Positions 15,112 through 23,922 of a stretch of 64,000 nucleotides of DNA are shown piece by piece. Both the position numbers and the translations under genes were made by a program. The DNA is from Pseudomonas sp. ANT_J12 (GTDB lineage: Bacteria; Pseudomonadota; Gammaproteobacteria; Pseudomonadales; Pseudomonadaceae): positions 558,001 to 622,000 of the forward strand of contig NZ_VOBN01000001.1 of assembly GCF_008370045.1 (NCBI RefSeq), read 5' to 3'. Numbering within the stretch: position 1 is the stretch's first letter; each line of letters begins with the position of its first letter. Below the pieces are notes generated by a model. The model saw only the letters and a program-made list of their open reading frames with translations. It did not search any database and was not told the DNA's origin.

Positions 15112-17307
15112 ATGACCTCTAAAAACAATCCGGCCACTGCGGTATCCGACTTGACGTTGAGCCCTGCGGCCAACAGCCCTTCAGCGTCGAAGCCATTGAT
15201 CCCGTCGCGCCCGCTGGCGACCCAGCAGTACCTGTACTTCACCGAAACCAATACCGACCGCATCCTCGATAACCTCGATGGCCTGCGCGACATGGTATTC
15301 CCGCGCCCACCGCACCTGGAAGGCGACAGCGAACAGCACAGCGAACAGGAATTCCCGTCGGTGTGCCTGATCGGCCTCGGCCGCTGCGGTTCGAACATCG
15401 CGCTGGACGTCGCCGAACTGGTGTACAACGCGCGCAAGTTCTACCTCAACGAATTCAACAACGAAGATCGCCTGTCGCCGGACAAACGCTACGCCGAAAA
15501 AGGCTACAGCCCGGCCCAATGGATTCGTAACAACCTGCGCCTGGGGCCGAACAAGGCCACCAAACCGGTGTTCCTGGTCGAGCCGCTGGTGATGCTCGGC
15601 GACCTGGACAAGGACATCGCCGGGCGCATCCGCTTCTCGCGCAAGGGCGAAAAAAGCGGCTTCCTGCGCGACTACAGCAAAATGAAAATCATGGACTTGT
15701 CCGAAGTCCACGCTGGTGGCGCCGGTAACGCGCCGATCCTGGGCCAGTACCTGGCCAAGATCATCCTGAACAAGGACACCCAGCGTTTCTCCAGCCCTGA
15801 CTGGAAGATGATCCACTCGTACCTGATCGACAGCTGCGGGATCAAGGCCAACCAGTCGCGCCTGTACTTCTCGATCTTCAGCGCCGGCGGCGGTACCGGT
15901 TCGGGCATGGCCTCGGAATTCGGCCTGGCCCAGCAACACTCGTACATGAACAAGACGTTCGACACCAAGCCGATGGACGAGCACGACAGCAAAAGCGGCC
16001 ACGCCTTTGTTTTCGAGCCGATCTTCACCAGCGGCATCTGCGTGCTGCCGAACATTTCCGACCACCGCAGCGAAATGTCCGAGGCGCTGCACATCAACGC
16101 CGGGCGCCTGCTGTGCAAATACCTGTCGGAGGAATGGGACTTTTCGTACAACTTCGACAATGAAGACAGCAGCGAAGCCAGCGTCATGGGCCGGATCCGC
16201 CCCTGGAACGCGATGATGCTGATCTCCAACGACATCATGCGTTACGCCGAAGAAAGCGATGACGGCAACATCCAGAACATTGATGTGAATGCGATGGAAA
16301 AGCACGCCAACCAATACATCTCGCAGCAGATCTTCAACATTCTGACGGCGCAGGCGGTCACGACTGACTACGACCAGAACTATTTCCGACGTGCCGGCAT
16401 CGACATCGGCGAAACCATTCGCCTGGACGCCAACGACCTGTTCATGAGCCTGGCCGGCCCGGTGGCGATTGCCTACGCCGAGTCCGTGGTGCCGGAAACC
16501 CCGGCGCCGAGCAGCGACAAATTCAAGGTGTTCGACAAAGAGCCGCAGCGCCTGAACATCGACGACCTGTTCTTCCGCTCCATCGACCTGCCGCACTTCA
16601 ACAAGGTCACCCAGGCCATCGAAGGCATCAGCCTGTTGCCGATCGAGTCCAAGCGCTATCGCGCGTCGCTGGAGCAGTACAAGAATTCCGGCTACGACGC
16701 GGCCGCGTTGCACGACCTGCACTTCTTCAAGAACTGCTCGTCGGTGGTGTCGATCGTGTCGCTGCCCAAGGACTACAAGCTGTCCTACATGGACCTCAAC
16801 CGCTTGAAGACCCACCTCAACAGCCTGTTCCCGAACACCACGCTCAAGCGTTACGCGCTGGTGATCGGCGCCTCGGCCAACCTGTCGCTGACCACCCTGA
16901 TCGCCAAGAGCCCGTGCCTGTCGGACGACTTCCTGACCCTGATCGTGGCCTTCATCAAGCGCTGCTTCGCGAAGAACCCATATCGCTTCGACGAGACCCT
17001 GGACAACTCGATCCTCGACTTCATCATTCATGAAGACTTCGACGAAGACTTGATCGACGACCTGCTCAACGAGTTCGAAAACCCGGCGAAGATCCTCGAT
17101 ACCAACTGGTATGCGATCAAGCCGATGTACGAGAAGAAGTACCGCGAGCTGATCAGCGACAAGGACAAGTTTGTGTCGATCAACGACATTCGTTTGTCCC
17201 GTGATTGCGTGAAGAAAGCGATCAAGTATCTGCGCGAGATTTATCGCCACCGGATTGGCAAGACCAAGGTTATTTCCCTCAATAACCACACCGGTAAAAC
17301 CGCTTAA
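15112..17307 (+). CDS. tubulin/FtsZ-superfamily-like protein (731 aa)
   Basis: A large cytoplasmic protein with the two nucleotide-binding signatures of the tubulin/FtsZ superfamily. IGLGRCGSNIA (87-97) resembles the T1 loop of tubulin, and SAGGGTGSGMA (257-267) matches the T4 signature GGGTGSG exactly. The C-terminal third (about 600-690) has the alternating helices FIKRCFAKNPYRFDETLDN and HEDFDEDLIDDLLNEFE, reminiscent of the tubulin C-terminal domain. FtsZ has its T4 loop near residue 105; here it is at 259, so about 150 residues are added before and between the motifs. The region 60-85 and a Pro/Ser-rich start look disordered. It is not cell-division FtsZ (no dcw neighbours). It may belong to the Pfam Tubulin_2 type or to the FtsZ-like lineages proposed for membrane remodelling. 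No strong ribosome-binding site is visible. It stands alone. Confidence 0.75.
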   Translation: MTSKNNPATAVSDLTLSPAANSPSASKPLIPSRPLATQQYLYFTETNTDRILDNLDGLRDMVFPRPPHLEGDSEQHSEQEFPSVCLIGLGRCGSNIALDVAELVYNARKFYLNEFNNEDRLSPDKRYAEKGYSPAQWIRNNLRLGPNKATKPVFLVEPLVMLGDLDKDIAGRIRFSRKGEKSGFLRDYSKMKIMDLSEVHAGGAGNAPILGQYLAKIILNKDTQRFSSPDWKMIHSYLIDSCGIKANQSRLYFSIFSAGGGTGSGMASEFGLAQQHSYMNKTFDTKPMDEHDSKSGHAFVFEPIFTSGICVLPNISDHRSEMSEALHINAGRLLCKYLSEEWDFSYNFDNEDSSEASVMGRIRPWNAMMLISNDIMRYAEESDDGNIQNIDVNAMEKHANQYISQQIFNILTAQAVTTDYDQNYFRRAGIDIGETIRLDANDLFMSLAGPVAIAYAESVVPETPAPSSDKFKVFDKEPQRLNIDDLFFRSIDLPHFNKVTQAIEGISLLPIESKRYRASLEQYKNSGYDAAALHDLHFFKNCSSVVSIVSLPKDYKLSYMDLNRLKTHLNSLFPNTTLKRYALVIGASANLSLTTLIAKSPCLSDDFLTLIVAFIKRCFAKNPYRFDETLDNSILDFIIHEDFDEDLIDDLLNEFENPAKILDTNWYAIKPMYEKKYRELISDKDKFVSINDIRLSRDCVKKAIKYLREIYRHRIGKTKVISLNNHTGKTA

Positions 17308-17322
17308 ATCAGCGTTGCTCCC

Positions 17323-17348
17323 AAAAAGATCGCAGCCTTCGGCAGCTT
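17323..17348. repeat. family D short repeat, copy 2
   Basis: This repeats the AAAAAGATCGCAGCCTTCGG string of 5944-5970 and lies between the tubulin-like stop codon and a family A unit. As in copy 1, it follows directly on the 3-prime end of a gene. Confidence 0.6.
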
Positions 17349-17360
17349 CTGCAGAGGTTA

Positions 17361-17490
17361 GATCGTTCCCACGCTCTGCGTGGGAATGCATACACGGACG
17401 CTCCGCGTTCGGCTTCTGATGGGACGCAGAGCGTCCCGGGCTGCATTCCCACGCGGAGCGTGGGAACGATCGCAGACCGTGGGAACGATC
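17361..17490. repeat. family A palindrome, copy 2, with an extra half arm
   Basis: A complete unit (17361-17471) is followed by an additional right-arm fragment, GACCGTGGGAACGATC, at 17475-17490. The partial duplication suggests slippage or a nested insertion. It lies between convergent genes. Confidence 0.88.
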
Positions 17491-17662
17491 ACATCCAGAA
17501 ACAATTAAGCAGCCGTTAGGCTGCTCACTAAACTGTTCCCGTTACGTTTACGTCACCCTCGCCAAGACCCTTCTGTGGCCTTTCTCTACGGCAACATGCC
17601 ATCACGCTACTCACCTACACACTTTCACCCGGCCAAGCCGCGCACTCTTTTGGTGCCGACTA
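17491..17662. other. intergenic stretch without recognisable features
   Basis: Between the repeat and the DUF2288 stop codon there is no supported gene, repeat or terminator. A short plus-strand frame beginning at 17575 has no ribosome-binding site and a composition (Pro/Arg-rich) typical of a shadow of the minus-strand gene. Confidence 0.5.
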
Positions 17663-17968
17663 TCAGCTCGTCGCCCTTTCCTGGATCAGAATCCAAGGCG
17701 AAACCACCACGGCCCACAGCTCGGGATCGCGCTCGAAAAGATCCAGCGCCCGCGTTTCAGAGAGCTTGGCGAGGCTGTCGGCGGCCAGCCAGGCAGCCAC
17801 TTTCTCGCCTTCGTCCGTGGCCACGGCCTCGGCGGCCGCGATCAAATCCAGGCTTGGGTCGACCCACAATAGGGCACCCTTGGCGAAGAACGGTTCCAGT
17901 TCCTTCCAGGTAATAGATGCGGTCTCACCAAGCAGCTTGGCATAGAGGGTGCTAGGTTCTTGAGTCAT
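17663..17968 (-). CDS. DUF2288 family protein
   Basis: A 101-residue soluble protein. The run STLYAKLLGETASITWKELE, followed by FFAKGALLWVDPSLDLI, and the end ELWAVVVSPWILIQERA, identify it with the DUF2288 family of gamma-proteobacteria. No function is known. It is divergent from braC across 339 bp. I recall the same neighbour beside braC in P. aeruginosa (PA1075), so the arrangement seems conserved, although no role in transport is suggested by the sequence. Confidence 0.82.
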   Translation of the reverse strand: MTQEPSTLYAKLLGETASITWKELEPFFAKGALLWVDPSLDLIAAAEAVATDEGEKVAAWLAADSLAKLSETRALDLFERDPELWAVVVSPWILIQERATS

Positions 17969-18307
17969 GGGTCCTGTCCGGAAAAGAAATCGACGCGAAT
18001 GATAACGTCGGTGGTCCGGCAGAAAAACCCGGATGCAAATGAGTCATCGAATGAAAAGCGCAGGAAAGCCAAGGATTGCTGTGAATACAGCCTGAACCCC
18101 CGCCGCAATTCTGTATTTTTCTTTCAAAAAAGCGACACCCTCAGGTTTTGCCCCCCGGCGCTGCCTTCCCAGGCTAACAATCGGCGCTCTACACTGTACC
18201 GGTACAGTTGCCGGGGGCATTTTCCGGAGGATATCCAAGATATCTGACCCGGTTCTGCTGCTACGGCGCCAGGACTATAAAAACTACAACAGTAAGAGTG
18301 GAGCACT
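17969..18307. other. divergent intergenic region upstream of braC
   Basis: A 339-bp gap without a gene. It holds the leader and promoter of braC and the start of the divergent DUF2288 gene. Its clearest element is the 16-bp perfect palindrome at 18193-18208. Two GATATC direct repeats (near 18230 and 18238) lie further downstream. No sigma-54 consensus is seen. Confidence 0.5.
18193..18208. promoter_or_regulatory. 16-bp perfect palindrome upstream of braC
   Basis: ACTGTACCGGTACAGT is identical to its reverse complement over 16 bp and lies 100 nt before the braC start codon. Perfect dyads of this size are usually protein-binding operators. The binder is not known. At CT-N10-AG it is two bases too short for a canonical lux box. 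Confidence 0.5.
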
Positions 18308-19435
18308 ATGACTAAGGCTACTAAGCAGATTTCCAAACTGTTTGCCGCTATGGTTCTGGCCGGGGTTGCCAGCCATTCGTTCGCAGCTGACACCATCAAG
18401 ATCGGTATCGCCGGCCCCAAGACCGGCCCGGTAGCCCAATACGGCGACATGCAGTTCAGTGGCGCCAAAATGGCCATTGAACAGATCAACGCCAAGGGCG
18501 GCGTCGACGGCAAGAAGCTCGAAGCCGTTGAATACGACGATGCCTGTGATCCGAAACAAGCGGTTGCTGTAGCGAACAAAGTCGTCAACGACGGCGTCAA
18601 GTTCGTGGTCGGTCACCTGTGCTCCAGCTCCACTCAACCCGCTTCGGACATCTACGAAGACGAAGGCGTGATCATGATCACCCCGGCTGCCACCAGCCCG
18701 GACATCACCGCCCGTGGTTACAAAATGATCTTCCGTACCATCGGCCTCGACAGCGCCCAGGGCCCTGCCGCCGGTAACTACATCGCCGATCACGTCAAAC
18801 CGAAAATCGTTGCTGTACTGCACGACAAGCAGCAATACGGTGAAGGCATCGCCACCGCCGTGAAGAAAACCCTCGAAGGCAAGAACGTAAAAGTTGCCGT
18901 GTTCGAAGGCATCAACGCCGGCGACAAGGACTTCTCCTCGATCATCGCCAAGCTCAAGCAAGCCAACGTCGACTTCGTCTACTACGGCGGCTACCACCCG
19001 GAGCTGGGTCTGATCCTGCGTCAAGCATCGGAAAAAGGCCTGAAAGCCAAGTTCATGGGCCCGGAAGGCGTGGGTAACGACTCCATTTCGCAGATCGCCA
19101 AAGACGCTTCCGAAGGCCTGTTGGTGACCCTGCCGAAATCCTTCGACCAGGATCCGGCCAACGTCGCCCTGGCTGACGCGTTCAAAGCCAAGAAAGAAGA
19201 TCCGAGCGGTCCGTTCGTGTTCCCGGCCTACTCGGCTGTTGAAGTCATCGCCGGTGGTATCACTGCCGCCAAGAGCGAAGACTCTGCCAAAGTGGCCGCG
19301 GCCATCCACGCTGGCACCTTCAAGACCCCGACTGGCGACCTGAGCTTCGACGCCAAGGGCGACTTGAAAGACTTCAAATTCGTGGTTTACGAGTGGCACT
19401 TCGGCAAACCTAAAACTGAAGTTTCGCCTCAGTAA
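18308..19435 (+). CDS. braC: branched-chain amino-acid ABC transporter, binding protein BraC
   Basis: The periplasmic Leu/Ile/Val-binding protein (Peripla_BP_6 family) of the high-affinity LIV-I system, which in P. aeruginosa also handles Ala and Thr. It has 375 residues. The signal peptide spans about residues 1-26 and ends in HSFA before ADTIKIG. The mature start TIKIGIAGPKTGPVAQYGDM and the HLCSSSTQPASDIYEDEGVI segment are typical, and the disulfide pair (VEYDDACD and HLCSS) is retained. A terminator 24 nt after the stop, followed by a 231-bp gap, separates it from braD. That arrangement allows much higher expression of the binding protein than of the membrane parts. Confidence 0.95.
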   Translation: MTKATKQISKLFAAMVLAGVASHSFAADTIKIGIAGPKTGPVAQYGDMQFSGAKMAIEQINAKGGVDGKKLEAVEYDDACDPKQAVAVANKVVNDGVKFVVGHLCSSSTQPASDIYEDEGVIMITPAATSPDITARGYKMIFRTIGLDSAQGPAAGNYIADHVKPKIVAVLHDKQQYGEGIATAVKKTLEGKNVKVAVFEGINAGDKDFSSIIAKLKQANVDFVYYGGYHPELGLILRQASEKGLKAKFMGPEGVGNDSISQIAKDASEGLLVTLPKSFDQDPANVALADAFKAKKEDPSGPFVFPAYSAVEVIAGGITAAKSEDSAKVAAAIHAGTFKTPTGDLSFDAKGDLKDFKFVVYEWHFGKPKTEVSPQ

Positions 19436-19459
19436 GGCGTTGCCTGACTGACTGCCAAT

Positions 19460-19490
19460 AAAGCCCACGGCGTGCCGTGGGCTTTGTTTT
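19460..19490 (+). terminator. hairpin after braC (partial terminator)
   Basis: An AAAGCCCACGG/CCGTGGGCTTT stem of 11 bp with a CGTG loop and a T-rich tail. It lies inside the bra operon and probably stops most transcripts after braC, letting some continue into braDEFG. Confidence 0.8.
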
Positions 19491-19667
19491 ACGAACGTAT
19501 AGGGCCGCGCTGGCGTGATCCGCCAGTCTCCCCACCTGAAAATCTCAAAACCGTCATCAGCGGTTCGCTGGCAAACCTCGAATTCGAAGTGGATGCAGAT
19601 CCACGGGGCTCGAGCGGGAAAATGACTCCACCAGTGAAATGCGTATCAGGTTTTTAGGAGCGCTGTA

Positions 19668-20591
19668 ATGCCTGACATCTATCACTTTTTCCAACAGCTG
19701 GTTAATGGTCTGACCATTGGCAGCACGTATGCCCTGATCGCCATCGGCTATACGATGGTTTACGGCATCATTGGAATGATCAACTTCGCCCACGGCGAGG
19801 TGTACATGATTGGTTCCTACGTGGCGTTCATCGCCATCGCGGGCCTGTCCATGATGGGACTCGACAGTGTGCCGCTGTTGATGACCGCCGCTTTCCTGGC
19901 GACCATCGTCGTGACCAGTGCCTACGGCTACAGCATCGAACGGATCGCCTACCGCCCCTTGCGCGGCAGCAACCGTCTGATTCCGCTGATTTCCGCCATC
20001 GGCATGTCGATTTTCCTGCAGAACACGGTTCTGCTGGCGCAAGACTCCAAGGACAAATCCATCCCCAACCTGATCCCCGGCAACTTCACCATCGGGCCAG
20101 GTGGCGCACATGAAGTGCTGATTTCCTACATGCAAATCGTGGTGTTCGTGGTGACCTTCGTCGCCATGCTCGGCCTGACGCTGTTCATCTCCCGCTCTCG
20201 CCTGGGTCGCGCCTGCCGTGCCTGTGCCGAAGACATCAAGATGGCCAACCTGCTGGGTATCAACACCAACAACATCATCGCCCTGACCTTCGTCATCGGT
20301 GCTGCGCTGGCGGCCGTCGCGGCCGTGCTGCTGAGCATGCAATACGGCGTGATCAACCCCAACGCCGGTTTCCTCGTCGGCCTCAAGGCCTTCACCGCCG
20401 CGGTACTGGGCGGTATCGGCAGCATCCCCGGAGCCATGCTCGGCGGGATTGTGCTCGGGGTGGCGGAAGCCTTCGGTGCCGATATCTTCGGCGACCAGTA
20501 CAAGGACGTTGTGGCGTTCGGCCTATTGGTTCTGGTGTTGTTGTTCCGGCCTACCGGCCTGTTGGGCCGTCCGGAGGTTGAAAAAGTATGA
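19668..20591 (+). CDS. braD: branched-chain amino-acid ABC permease BraD (LivH)
   Basis: A 307-residue inner-membrane permease with about eight helices. The opening [20 protein letters not shown], then [19 protein letters not shown], and the EAA-like segment with [18 protein letters not shown] are the LivH hallmarks. It pairs with BraE to form the translocation path. An AGGAG precedes the ATG. The stop codon overlaps the braE start (ATGA), so the two are translationally coupled. Confidence 0.95.
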   Translation: MPDIYHFFQQLVNGLTIGSTYALIAIGYTMVYGIIGMINFAHGEVYMIGSYVAFIAIAGLSMMGLDSVPLLMTAAFLATIVVTSAYGYSIERIAYRPLRGSNRLIPLISAIGMSIFLQNTVLLAQDSKDKSIPNLIPGNFTIGPGGAHEVLISYMQIVVFVVTFVAMLGLTLFISRSRLGRACRACAEDIKMANLLGINTNNIIALTFVIGAALAAVAAVLLSMQYGVINPNAGFLVGLKAFTAAVLGGIGSIPGAMLGGIVLGVAEAFGADIFGDQYKDVVAFGLLVLVLLFRPTGLLGRPEVEKV

Positions 20592-21844
20592 CTAGGAATC
20601 TTAAACAGGCGTTGTTCAGCGCCTTGCTGGTGTGGGCCGTGGCCTACCCGGTACTCGGTCTGAAGCTGACTATCGTCGGCATCAACCTCGAAGTGCATGG
20701 CACCAGCACCAGCACCCTGATCACCATCGCCGTGTGTTCGGTGCTGATGTTCCTGCGGGTGCTGTTCGACCAGCAGATCAGCGCGGCGTGGAAATCCTCG
20801 CCGAACATGCCGGTGATGCCGGCCAAGGCCAGCAGCTTCCTGACCCTGCCGACCACCCAGCGCTGGATCATCATTGCGTTGATCATTGGTGCCCTGGTGT
20901 GGCCGTTCTTCGGCTCTCGTGGCGCGGTGGACATCGCGACGCTGGTGCTGATCTACGTGATGCTCGGCCTGGGCCTGAACATCGTGGTCGGCCTGGCCGG
21001 CCTGCTCGACCTGGGTTACGTCGGCTTCTACGCCGTCGGCGCCTACAGTTATGCGCTGCTGTCGCACTACTACGGTCTGAGCTTCTGGATCTGCCTGCCG
21101 ATTGCCGGCCTGATGGCGGCGACGTTCGGTTTCCTGCTCGGCTTCCCGGTCTTGCGCCTGCGGGGTGACTACCTGGCGATCGTGACCCTGGGCTTCGGTG
21201 AAATCATCCGTCTGTTCCTGCGTAACCTGACCGACATTACCGGTGGCCCGAACGGCATCAGTAACATCGAGAAGCCCACGTTCTTCGGCCTGACCTTCGA
21301 GCGTAAAGCGGCGGAAGGCATGCAGACGTTCCACGAGTATTTCGGCCTGGAATACAACTCGATCAACAAGGTGATCTTCCTTTACCTGATCGCACTGTTG
21401 CTCGCCCTGTTCGCGTTGTTCGTGATCAACCGCTTGCTGCGCATGCCCCTGGGCCGTGCTTGGGAAGCGTTGCGTGAAGACGAAATCGCCTGCCGTGCGT
21501 TGGGCCTGAACCCGACCATCATCAAGCTGTCCGCGTTCACCCTGGGTGCCTGCTTCGCCGGTTTCGCCGGCAGCTTCTTCGCCGCGCGCCAAGGCCTGGT
21601 GACCCCGGAGTCCTTCACTTTCATCGAGTCGGCGACCATCCTCGCCATCGTGGTGCTGGGCGGCATGGGCTCGCAACTGGGCGTCGTGCTCGCCGCCACG
21701 GTGATGATCCTGTTGCCGGAAATGATGCGTGAGTTCAGTGAATACCGCATGTTGATGTTCGGCGCCTTGATGGTGCTGATGATGATCTGGCGCCCTCAAG
21801 GTCTGCTGCCCATGCAACGTCCTCACATGGAGCTGCGCAAATGA
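20588..21844 (+). CDS. braE: branched-chain amino-acid ABC permease BraE (LivM)
   Basis: A 418-residue second permease of the LIV system. The first 90 residues form the extra N-terminal helices usual in the long LivM form. The core has [20 protein letters not shown], the [20 protein letters not shown] segment and the cytoplasmic EAA loop [20 protein letters not shown]. The start overlaps braD by four bases and the stop overlaps braF by four bases. Confidence 0.95.
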   Translation: MTRNLKQALFSALLVWAVAYPVLGLKLTIVGINLEVHGTSTSTLITIAVCSVLMFLRVLFDQQISAAWKSSPNMPVMPAKASSFLTLPTTQRWIIIALIIGALVWPFFGSRGAVDIATLVLIYVMLGLGLNIVVGLAGLLDLGYVGFYAVGAYSYALLSHYYGLSFWICLPIAGLMAATFGFLLGFPVLRLRGDYLAIVTLGFGEIIRLFLRNLTDITGGPNGISNIEKPTFFGLTFERKAAEGMQTFHEYFGLEYNSINKVIFLYLIALLLALFALFVINRLLRMPLGRAWEALREDEIACRALGLNPTIIKLSAFTLGACFAGFAGSFFAARQGLVTPESFTFIESATILAIVVLGGMGSQLGVVLAATVMILLPEMMREFSEYRMLMFGALMVLMMIWRPQGLLPMQRPHMELRK

Positions 21845-22608
21845 GCCGCGAGATCCTCAAAGTCGAAAATCTGAGCATGCGCTTTGGCGGCTTGCTGGCG
21901 GTCAACGGCGTGGCCCTGACCGTGTACGAAAAACAGGTCGTGGCGCTGATCGGCCCTAACGGCGCCGGCAAGACCACGGTGTTTAACTGCCTGACCGGTT
22001 TCTACAAGCCGAGCGGCGGCAGCATCCTGCTCGACGGCCAGGCCATCGAAGGCCTGCCCGGCCACGAGATCGCCCGCAAAGGCGTGGTGCGCACCTTCCA
22101 GAACGTGCGGTTGTTCAAGGACATGACCGCGGTCGAGAACCTCTTGATCGCCCAGCACCGTCACCTGAACACCAACTTCCTGGCAGGCCTGTTCAAGACT
22201 CCGGCATTCCGCAAGAGCGAACGCGAGGCCATGGAGTTCGCCGAGTACTGGCTGGACAAGGTCAACCTCACGGCCTTCGCCAACCGTCCGGCCGGCACCC
22301 TGGCCTACGGTCAGCAACGTCGCCTGGAAATCGCACGCTGCATGATGACCCGCCCGCGGATCCTCATGCTCGACGAACCGGCCGCTGGCCTGAACCCGAA
22401 GGAAACCGAAGACCTCAAGGCGCTGATCAGCGTGCTCCGCAACGAGCATGATGTGACCGTGCTGCTGATCGAACACGACATGAAACTGGTCATGAGCATT
22501 TCCGACCACATCGTCGTGATCAACCAGGGCACGCCCCTGGCCGACGGCACGCCGGAACAGATCCGCGACAATCCTGAAGTGATCAAAGCCTACCTGGGGG
22601 AAGCGTAA
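21841..22608 (+). CDS. braF: branched-chain amino-acid ABC ATPase BraF (LivG)
   Basis: A 255-residue ABC ATPase. Walker A is GPNGAGKTT near residue 38, the signature region reads [14 protein letters not shown] (a LivG-type variant of LSGGQ) and Walker B is [13 protein letters not shown]. The C-terminal BCA_ABC_TP segment ([15 protein letters not shown]) is complete. It works as a heterodimer with BraG on the cytoplasmic face. braG starts directly after its stop codon. Confidence 0.96.
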   Translation: MSREILKVENLSMRFGGLLAVNGVALTVYEKQVVALIGPNGAGKTTVFNCLTGFYKPSGGSILLDGQAIEGLPGHEIARKGVVRTFQNVRLFKDMTAVENLLIAQHRHLNTNFLAGLFKTPAFRKSEREAMEFAEYWLDKVNLTAFANRPAGTLAYGQQRRLEIARCMMTRPRILMLDEPAAGLNPKETEDLKALISVLRNEHDVTVLLIEHDMKLVMSISDHIVVINQGTPLADGTPEQIRDNPEVIKAYLGEA

Positions 22609-23310
22609 ATGCTGCAATTCGAAAACGTTTCCACCTTCTACGGCAAGATCCAGGCCCTGCACAGCGTCAACGTGGAAATCCGCCAGGGCGAAATCGTCAC
22701 CCTGATCGGGGCCAACGGCGCAGGCAAATCCACCCTGCTGATGACGCTGTGCGGTTCGCCGCAGGCCCACAGCGGCAGCATCAAATACATGGGTGAAGAA
22801 CTCGTGGGGCAGACCTCGGCGCAGATCATGCGCAAGAGCATTGCCGTGGTGCCGGAAGGCCGTCGGGTGTTTGCCCGACTGACCGTGGAAGAAAACCTCG
22901 CCATGGGCGGCTTCTTCACCGACAAGGGCGACTATCAGGAACAGATGGACAAGGTTCTCGGACTTTTCCCACGCCTGAAAGAGCGTTTTGCCCAACGCGG
23001 CGGCACCATGTCCGGCGGCGAACAACAAATGCTCGCCATCGGCCGCGCGCTGATGAGCAAGCCCAAGCTGTTGCTGCTCGACGAGCCTTCTCTGGGCCTG
23101 GCGCCGATCATCATCCAGCAGATCTTCGATATCATCGAACAGCTGCGCAAGGACGGTGTGACGGTGTTCCTGGTCGAGCAGAACGCCAACCAGGCGCTGA
23201 AAATCGCTGACCGCGCGTACGTTCTGGAGAACGGCCGGGTGGTGATGCAAGGCACCGGTGAAGCGCTGCTGACTGATCCGAAAGTGCGCGAGGCGTACTT
23301 GGGTGGTTGA
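22609..23310 (+). CDS. braG: branched-chain amino-acid ABC ATPase BraG (LivF)
   Basis: A 233-residue ABC ATPase. Walker A is GANGAGKST, the signature MSGGEQQMLAIGRAL and Walker B LLLLDEPSLGLAP; the C-terminus TDPKVREAYLGG is the LivF form. It is the last gene of braCDEFG and is closed by a strong terminator shared with the convergent acyl-carrier-protein gene. Confidence 0.96.
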   Translation: MLQFENVSTFYGKIQALHSVNVEIRQGEIVTLIGANGAGKSTLLMTLCGSPQAHSGSIKYMGEELVGQTSAQIMRKSIAVVPEGRRVFARLTVEENLAMGGFFTDKGDYQEQMDKVLGLFPRLKERFAQRGGTMSGGEQQMLAIGRALMSKPKLLLLDEPSLGLAPIIIQQIFDIIEQLRKDGVTVFLVEQNANQALKIADRAYVLENGRVVMQGTGEALLTDPKVREAYLGG

Positions 23311-23325
23311 AGTTTTGCGGTGAAC

Positions 23326-23353
23326 AAAAAACGGCCTTCGGGCCGTTTTTTTT
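23326..23353. terminator. bidirectional terminator between braG and the ACP gene
   Basis: The ACGGCC/GGCCGT stem with a TTCG loop is flanked by AAAAAA and TTTTTTTT. It is a very stable tetraloop hairpin able to end transcription from both sides. Confidence 0.88.
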
Positions 23354-23374
23354 GTGCGCTGGAACTTGCGGCGG

Positions 23375-23614
23375 CTACAGGATCAACTGGTGTTCTATGT
23401 AGTCGATTACGTCCTGGACGGTTATCAGTTTTACAGCTTCTTCATCCGGGATCTCGATATCGAATTCCTCTTCAAAAGTCATGACGATTTCAACGGCGTC
23501 CAGAGAATCTGCCCCTAGGTCATCAGCAAAACTAGAGTCATTTTTGAGGTCTGCCGGCGCTATCCCCAGCCACTCACACGTAATTTCTTTTACACGCGCT
23601 TCCACGCTTTCCAT
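23375..23614 (-). CDS. stand-alone acyl carrier protein
   Basis: A 79-residue acidic acyl carrier protein. The phosphopantetheine serine is S37 in the canonical [15 protein letters not shown], and helix III ([19 protein letters not shown]) is intact. It is not the fatty-acid synthase copy: no fabD, fabG or fabF is near, and differences such as the Cys13-Trp15 stretch and the C-terminus EHQLIL set it apart from AcpP. No enzyme that would load or use it is adjacent. GGGAG precedes the ATG. The promoter region carries a lux-box-like site (23702-23721), so quorum-sensing control is plausible; I recall that P. aeruginosa has a quorum-controlled extra ACP (PA1869). The role could be in an unlinked secondary-metabolite or lipid pathway. 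Confidence 0.9.
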   Translation of the reverse strand: MESVEARVKEITCEWLGIAPADLKNDSSFADDLGADSLDAVEIVMTFEEEFDIEIPDEEAVKLITVQDVIDYIEHQLIL

Positions 23615-23676
23615 TTTCTGACTCCCTGTTCAGCCGATGATCCGCACTCCAACCTGACGTTTTCGCCCGACATCAC

Positions 23677-23682
23677 TGTATT
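23677..23682 (-). promoter_or_regulatory. -10-like hexamer for the ACP gene
   Basis: The minus strand reads AATACA, 29.5 bp from the centre of the lux-box-like element. The plus-strand promoter of the RCC1 gene has TATTCA at exactly the same distance, and the sequences between box and hexamer (ACTGCC, then GT, CG) also align. Confidence 0.4.
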
Positions 23683-23701
23683 GCCCGCACAGGCAGTTTT
23701 C

Positions 23702-23721
23702 TACTGTCAGAAATAACAGGT
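23702..23721 (-). promoter_or_regulatory. lux-box-like operator, ACP side
   Basis: The minus strand reads ACCTGTTATTTCTGACAGTA, which fits the CT-N12-AG pattern of LuxR-family boxes. It shares 19 of 20 bases with the box at 23839-23858. From memory it resembles the P. aeruginosa lasB OP1 site (ACCTG..AGTTCTG.CAG). It lies 88 nt before the ACP start codon. Confidence 0.6.
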
Positions 23722-23838
23722 CTGGATAACAAATAACGATAAGCGACCTCTGTTTATTCCGAACACTTCTGTCTTACATGGGGTCGAGCACCCTGCAGCA
23801 ATGCCCGATAGCTGACCGTCGGTCGAATGCCCCTCTCT

Positions 23839-23858
23839 ACCTGTTAGTTCTGACAGTA
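23839..23858 (+). promoter_or_regulatory. lux-box-like operator, RCC1 side
   Basis: ACCTGTTAGTTCTGACAGTA has the dyad CTGT.AG..CT.ACAG and the CT-N12-AG spacing of LuxR-family boxes. It points toward the RCC1 gene, 64 nt before its chosen start. With its near-identical inverted copy at 23702-23721 it forms a 20-bp inverted repeat across the divergent intergenic region. Confidence 0.6.
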
Positions 23859-23877
23859 GCCACACTGCCGGTACGAG

Positions 23878-23883
23878 TATTCA
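23878..23883 (+). promoter_or_regulatory. -10-like hexamer for the RCC1 gene
   Basis: TATTCA lies 29.5 bp from the centre of the lux-box-like element, which would put the box near -42.5 as in class II LuxR-type activation. Confidence 0.4.
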
Positions 23884-23922
23884 CTGGAGACCCCCTATCC
23901 AATGATTGACGGAGTCACGTCC

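Noticed and set aside
15102..15122. Mini frame ATG..TAA overlapping the tubulin-like start codon
   Set aside because: Only six codons and no Shine-Dalgarno; a leader-peptide role cannot be supported without further evidence.
15181..17391. 736-codon open frame opposite the tubulin-like gene
   Set aside because: It runs through the family A repeat at its start and has shadow-type composition; the plus strand has the GGGTGSG motif and normal codon usage.
18175..18194. GG-N10-GC pair upstream of braC as a sigma-54 promoter
   Set aside because: The flanking bases do not fit TGGCAC or TTGCT; chance occurrence in GC-rich DNA is likely.
18193..18208. braC palindrome as a third lux box
   Set aside because: The spacing is CT-N10-AG, two bases shorter than the CT-N12-AG of lux boxes, and the central bases do not agree.
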